Shown in pieces: positions 17,617 to 20,296 of a stretch of DNA of 20,296 nucleotides. The stretch comes from an uncultured Lysobacter sp. (GTDB lineage: Bacteria; Pseudomonadota; Gammaproteobacteria; Xanthomonadales; Xanthomonadaceae). Positions within the stretch are counted from its first letter, which is position 1, and the number at the start of each line of letters is the position of its first letter. Both the position numbers and the translations under genes were made by a program. The notes beneath the pieces are model-generated. The model did no database searches and was not told the origin of the DNA. It worked only from the letters and a program-made list of their open reading frames with translations. The stretch lies in NCBI GenBank assembly GCA_946480055.1, contig CAMLID010000057.1, positions 1 through 20,296 of the forward strand, written 5' to 3'.

Positions 17617-17624
17617 AGTCTAGC
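17617..17624 (-). promoter_or_regulatory. Putative -10 box GCTAGACT of the ribonuclease-barstar operon
   Basis: On the minus strand GCTAGACT reads from 17624 to 17617 and ends 27 bases before ATG 17589. It is the fourth copy of this element in the window. The 22-base palindrome at 17624-17645 occupies the place where a -35 box would lie. Confidence 0.5.
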
Positions 17625-17645
17625 GCGCGCCGGCGCCGGCGCGCG
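17624..17645. repeat. 22-base perfect palindrome between I78 gene and ribonuclease gene
   Basis: The centre is GGCGCC (17632-17637), and complementarity is unbroken for 11 bases each way, all G/C. It starts 3 bases after the upstream I78 gene stop and abuts the ribonuclease -10 box, so it could terminate one gene and act as an operator for the next. Confidence 0.6.
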
Positions 17646-17648
17646 GGC

Positions 17649-17969
17649 TCAGCCGCAGCGCAGGTTGGTGATGACGTTGTTGTCGTCGACGTCGATGTTG
17701 AGCCGGCTTTCCTGGAACTCCATGGTCACCATCTGGCCCGGCTTGAGTACGCGTGCGCTCTTGGCGCCGGCTTGGCTGCGCGCGCGTTCGACCACCTCCG
17801 CACTCGCGGTCTTGCCCAGTGCGGCGGGCTTGGCGGCGTCGGCGTTGCAGGTCATCACTTCCGGCGGCAAGGGGCGCGACATCTGCGGCGGGTTGGCCTG
17901 GCTGGCGCAAGCGGTCAGGGCGACCAGGGCGAGGGCGCCGGCGGCGAGCGCGATACGGGAAGAGGTCAT
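17649..17969 (-). CDS. I78-family peptidase inhibitor lipoprotein (copy A)
   Basis: This 106-residue lipoprotein has lipobox L18-T19-A20-C21 (LTACASQ) and a mature I78 domain at about 41-106. The I78 family are small serine-protease inhibitors related to the Aspergillus elastase inhibitor. Visible features are CNADAAKP at 41-48, ARVLKPGQMVTMEF at 72-85, RLNIDVDDNNVIT and the terminal RCG. Cys41 and Cys105 probably form a disulphide. A GGAG site lies 7 bases before ATG 17969. The next gene upstream is a second copy; by hand about 28 of 65 domain residues are identical. A likely role is guarding the cell envelope against its own or foreign proteases. The target protease is not evident from the neighbourhood. 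Confidence 0.88.
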   Translation of the reverse strand: MTSSRIALAAGALALVALTACASQANPPQMSRPLPPEVMTCNADAAKPAALGKTASAEVVERARSQAGAKSARVLKPGQMVTMEFQESRLNIDVDDNNVITNLRCG

Positions 17970-17989
17970 GACGGGGCTCCGGGTCGTGG

Positions 17990-18008
17990 GCGCGCACAGG
18001 GTGCGCGC
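17990..18008 (-). repeat. Inverted repeat in the leader of I78 copy A
   Basis: GCGCGCAC (17990-17997) and GTGCGCGC (18001-18008) form a perfect 8-bp stem with a 3-base loop, about 20 bases before the start codon and just upstream of its ribosome site. It could affect translation or be an operator. Confidence 0.4.
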
Positions 18009-18060
18009 GCGTGGCTGTGCCGCAGATTAACCCGGCTCCGGCGATCGTCGTTTCGAAGAA

Positions 18061-18085
18061 GCGCGCGCCATGTCGCGGCGCGCGC
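18061..18085 (-). terminator. GC hairpin after I78 copy B
   Basis: GCGCGCGCC (18061-18069) and GGCGCGCGC (18077-18085) form a perfect 9-bp stem with a 7-base loop, 13 bases after the stop codon of I78 copy B. No U-tract follows. Confidence 0.45.
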
Positions 18086-18098
18086 AGGTCGCTGCGCC

Positions 18099-18395
18099 TC
18101 AGCCGCAGCGCAGGCCGGTGATCGCGCCGCGGTCGTTGAGATCGATGTTGATGCGGTCGCCACGGTAATCCATGGTCGCGGCCGAACCGGACTTGAGCAC
18201 GCGCGCGTCGCGGCTGCCGGTGTCGCGCAGGATGCGGTTGGTGGTCTCGTCGTCGATGCCGCGGCCGATCGCCCAGCGCGCGCCTTCGGCGTTGCATTGA
18301 CCGCTCGGGACGGTCGCGGAGCCGGGCGGCGGCGGTGTGGTGGTGCAGGCGGCCATCGACAGCAGGACGAGGGTGGGCAGGACGAGGCGCGACAT
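18099..18395 (-). CDS. I78-family peptidase inhibitor lipoprotein (copy B)
   Basis: This 98-residue lipoprotein has a signal peptide ending in MAAC (Cys17), a short Thr/Pro-rich linker, and an I78 domain at about 34-98. It shows CNAEGARWAIG at 34-44, ARVLKSGSAATMDYRGDRINIDL at 64-86 and terminal GLRCG, so Cys34 and Cys97 should pair. An in-frame extension upstream exists, but ATG 18395 is chosen because it begins the signal peptide and has GGAG 7 bases before it. It is the tandem paralogue of copy A, and its alignment with A needs one gap. Copy B lacks the hydrophobic residue usual at -3 of the lipobox (Met instead). The distinct loop (ILRDTGSRDA versus RARSQAGAKSA) suggests different protease targets, which is inference. 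Confidence 0.88.
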   Translation of the reverse strand: MSRLVLPTLVLLSMAACTTTPPPPGSATVPSGQCNAEGARWAIGRGIDDETTNRILRDTGSRDARVLKSGSAATMDYRGDRINIDLNDRGAITGLRCG

Positions 18396-18446
18396 GGCAC
18401 GGCTCCATTGAGATGAGATGCGCGCAGCCTGCGGCGCGCGCCGTGT

Positions 18447-18466
18447 GCGGCGCATGAAGGCGCCGC
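18447..18466 (-). terminator. GC hairpin after the YprB-like gene
   Basis: GCGGCGC (18447-18453) and GCGCCGC (18460-18466) form a perfect 7-bp stem with a 6-base loop, directly after the exonuclease stop codon. No U-tract follows. Confidence 0.45.
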
Positions 18467-18468
18467 GC

Positions 18469-19347
18469 TCAGTGCGGCGACTGCGCTTCGGCGTCGACCA
18501 AGCCCTGCAGCAGCCGCGCCAGGGTCACCACGTCCTGATGATTGTGGGCGGCGACGCGGCGCAGCAGGCCGGCGCTGCCGCCGCGCAGGTACTGCAGCCA
18601 CGCGGCCGGCGCCTGCGAGCCGGGCAGGTCGTCTTCGCGCACGATCCGCAGCAGTTCGCGCTCGATCGTCGCCAGGCGGCAGTTCTCCCAGCGCCCGCGG
18701 TAACGGCGCCGGGTTGGGAACAGCAGATCGACGTGGTCGAGTTCGATCAGGGGATCCTCGATCCGGGCCAGCCGGTAGCGCGTCTTCAGCAGCGGCGCGT
18801 CGTAGCAGCGGCCGTTGTAGCTGGACAGCACGGTGTCGGGCTGCAGCCAGTCGGCGAACGCGCGCAGCATCGCCGGCTCGGCCGACAGCGTGGTGATCAG
18901 CAGCTGGCGCACGCGCAGGCCGTCGCCGCGCTGCGGGTCGCGGTGCCAGTCGGCGGCGCCGACCATGAAGGCGCGGGTGCCGGTACCGCCGGCCAGGCCG
19001 GTGGTCTCGGTGTCGAAGAACAGCAGCCGCTGCGGATCGACGCAGTCGTCCGGTCGTTTGGCGAAAGCCAGCGACAGCGCCTGGGTCGGCAGTTCGCAGG
19101 GCAGGTGGTCCTGGATCAGGCGCAGGCCGGGCGCGATCTCCTCGCCGGGCAGTTGGCGGTCCAGCGGTGCGCGCGGCGGCGCCCACGGGGCCGGCGCGCG
19201 TTCGCGCACGCCGAGCAGGCGGCGCAGTTGTTCCAGGCTGTGTTGCGCGTCCGGCGGCGCTGCCGGTGCGGGCACCGGTACGGGCGGCGCAGCCGGTCCG
19301 CGCGCCTGGCGTTGCAGCATGCGCATCTTCTCGGCGCTGACGCTCAT
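18469..19347 (-). CDS. Ribonuclease H-like DEDD exonuclease, YprB/MrfB-like
   Basis: This 292-residue protein has a Pro/Ala-rich N-terminal region (about 15-65) and an RNase H-fold exonuclease domain (about 107-280). The acidic motifs are FFDTETTGLAGGTGT at 110-124 (Asp112, Glu114), SSYNGRCYDAPLL at 175-187 (Asp183) and HNHQDVVTLARLL at 268-280 (His268, Asp272). This is a full DEDDh set with the spacing seen in Bacillus MrfB (YprB). Its start overlaps the stop of the helicase gene by 4 bases (ATGA), as expected for partners. In B. subtilis MrfA and MrfB act together in excision repair of mitomycin C damage. The Bacillus protein has extra C-terminal repeats that are absent here. DNA repair is the likely role, inferred from context. 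Confidence 0.87.
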   Translation of the reverse strand: MSVSAEKMRMLQRQARGPAAPPVPVPAPAAPPDAQHSLEQLRRLLGVRERAPAPWAPPRAPLDRQLPGEEIAPGLRLIQDHLPCELPTQALSLAFAKRPDDCVDPQRLLFFDTETTGLAGGTGTRAFMVGAADWHRDPQRGDGLRVRQLLITTLSAEPAMLRAFADWLQPDTVLSSYNGRCYDAPLLKTRYRLARIEDPLIELDHVDLLFPTRRRYRGRWENCRLATIERELLRIVREDDLPGSQAPAAWLQYLRGGSAGLLRRVAAHNHQDVVTLARLLQGLVDAEAQSPH

Positions 19348-20296
19348 GCCGCGGCCTCCTCGCGCAGCAGCGCCAGCACCCGCTGCGCCAGCGATTTCGG
19401 CGTGGTCGCGCCCTCGTGTTCGTCGGTGGCCAGGGCCGGGCCGACGCAGGCCGGGCAGCCGGCGCGGCAGTCGCAGCGCTCGACCAGTTCGGATGCGCGC
19501 GCCAACAGTTCGGCCTGGCGCGTCCACAGCGGTTCGCTCAAGCCCACGCCGCCGGGGAAGTTGTCGTAGAGATAGACCGTGGGCACGAACTGCTGCACCT
19601 CGCCCAGCACGACGTCGCCGCCTTCGACGCCGCGCAGCTGGCCGCGGCCGTTGCGGTCGCTGCTCGCGAACCAGGCGCCGTCGCCGTTGCCGACCGATTT
19701 CTGCAGATCGCGCGCGTCGGCCATCACCGCCACCGTGGCGACCACGTGCAGGGCATGGCCGGCACCGAGGAAACCGTCCAGCGCGTCCTGGCGCGAGGCG
19801 AACGCCGAGCGCAGCACCGCCTGCGGCAGCTGCCACCACACCGCGGTGGTGTGCAGTTCCTGATCGGGCAGGTTGACCGGGCCGTAGCCGATGTTCTCGT
19901 GGGTGTAGTAGCGGATCTTCTTGTAACCGGCCACGCGCCGGACCACGTGGACTTCGCCGTGGTGGCTGTCGCCCAGCCCGGCCTCGATGCCGTCGAAGCG
20001 TTCCAGCACCTTGAGCTTGGTGTAGTCGATCGAGTCGGTGTAGTAGTCGACATGGGTGCGGGTGACGTAGGCCTTGCGGCCGTCCCAGTCCAGTTTCTCC
20101 ACTTGGTAGGGCGTGGACTGGATCATGTGGATCGCGCCTTCGTACAAGGTCAGCGCCGCGGCGGAGTAGTCGACCTCGGCGATGATGGTCTGGCGGCCGT
20201 CGCTGCGGTCGACCACGACGAAGTTGCCGTCGGCGACCGAGCGCAGGCTGACCGCGTTGGCCGGGTAGCTGTCGGCGATCCACTCCCAGCGCTCGC
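19344..20296 (-). CDS. DEAD/DEAH helicase with DUF1998 (MZB) zinc domain, YprA/MrfA-like (C-terminal part; start outside window)
   Basis: The frame is open to the right edge of the window, so about 317 C-terminal residues are seen; the motor domains lie outside. The visible part includes ERWEWIADSYPANAVSLRS, HMIQSTPYQVEKLDWDGRKAYVTR and a C-terminal cysteine cluster CDCRAGCPACVGP (codons 19446-19475). That is the four-cysteine metal site of the DUF1998 region in YprA-type helicases. The segment VYLYDNFPGGVGLSEPL is also typical of this family. The GTG at 20216 is only an internal codon, not the start. The stop overlaps the YprB-like start. I infer a superfamily 2 DNA helicase that unwinds damaged DNA for its nuclease partner. 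Family assignment is good, but the helicase motifs themselves are not visible. Confidence 0.85.
   Translation of the reverse strand, partial: ERWEWIADSYPANAVSLRSVADGNFVVVDRSDGRQTIIAEVDYSAAALTLYEGAIHMIQSTPYQVEKLDWDGRKAYVTRTHVDYYTDSIDYTKLKVLERFDGIEAGLGDSHHGEVHVVRRVAGYKKIRYYTHENIGYGPVNLPDQELHTTAVWWQLPQAVLRSAFASRQDALDGFLGAGHALHVVATVAVMADARDLQKSVGNGDGAWFASSDRNGRGQLRGVEGGDVVLGEVQQFVPTVYLYDNFPGGVGLSEPLWTRQAELLARASELVERCDCRAGCPACVGPALATDEHEGATTPKSLAQRVLALLREEAAA

Overview
The window is a high-GC proteobacterial chromosome segment, dense with genes. A gammaproteobacterium of the Lysobacteraceae/Xanthomonadaceae, most likely Lysobacter or a close relative, fits best. The reasons are strong GC bias at third positions, an RND-SDR-outer membrane factor arrangement like smeW-U2-X of Stenotrophomonas, and small I78-family lipoproteins. 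The genus is inference. I see no tRNA, rRNA, IS element, integrase, phage gene or CRISPR array.

Layout. (1) 1-4029, plus strand: the 3' half of a multidrug efflux operon, with an RND inner-membrane pump (cut by the left edge), a short-chain dehydrogenase and a NodT/OprM-type outer-membrane lipoprotein, closed by an intrinsic terminator at 4066-4096. (2) 4097-4491: non-coding, strongly structured, with a second terminator-like hairpin and U-rich tail at 4268-4340. (3) 4492-7440: two tandem paralogues of a 7TM-DISM membrane sensor. The first ends after the seventh helix. The second carries a GGDEF domain with a degenerate GGDSF signature but an intact RxxD inhibitory site. (4) 7537-8130: folE, GTP cyclohydrolase I, convergent with the next block across a hairpin-rich spacer. 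(5) 8344-14605, minus strand: gltB-gltD, the NADPH glutamate synthase, which makes glutamate from glutamine and 2-oxoglutarate. (6) 15000-16561, plus strand: a TetA-like MFS exporter divergent from gltB, then a 78-residue lipoprotein. (7) 16706-20296, minus strand, read right to left: the C-terminal part of a DUF1998 helicase, a DEDD exonuclease of the YprB type, two I78 protease-inhibitor lipoproteins, and an RNase Sa/barnase-type ribonuclease with its barstar inhibitor.

Two pairs on the minus strand are joined by 4-base ATGA stop/start overlaps: helicase-exonuclease (compare MrfA-MrfB of Bacillus subtilis) and ribonuclease-barstar. The element GCTAGACT occurs four times, each 28-31 bases before a start codon, and looks like a local -10 promoter box. 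The most interesting points are the tandem sensor duplication with loss or decay of GGDEF, the anchored ribonuclease-barstar module, the structured region at 4097-4340, and the repeated GCTAGACT box.
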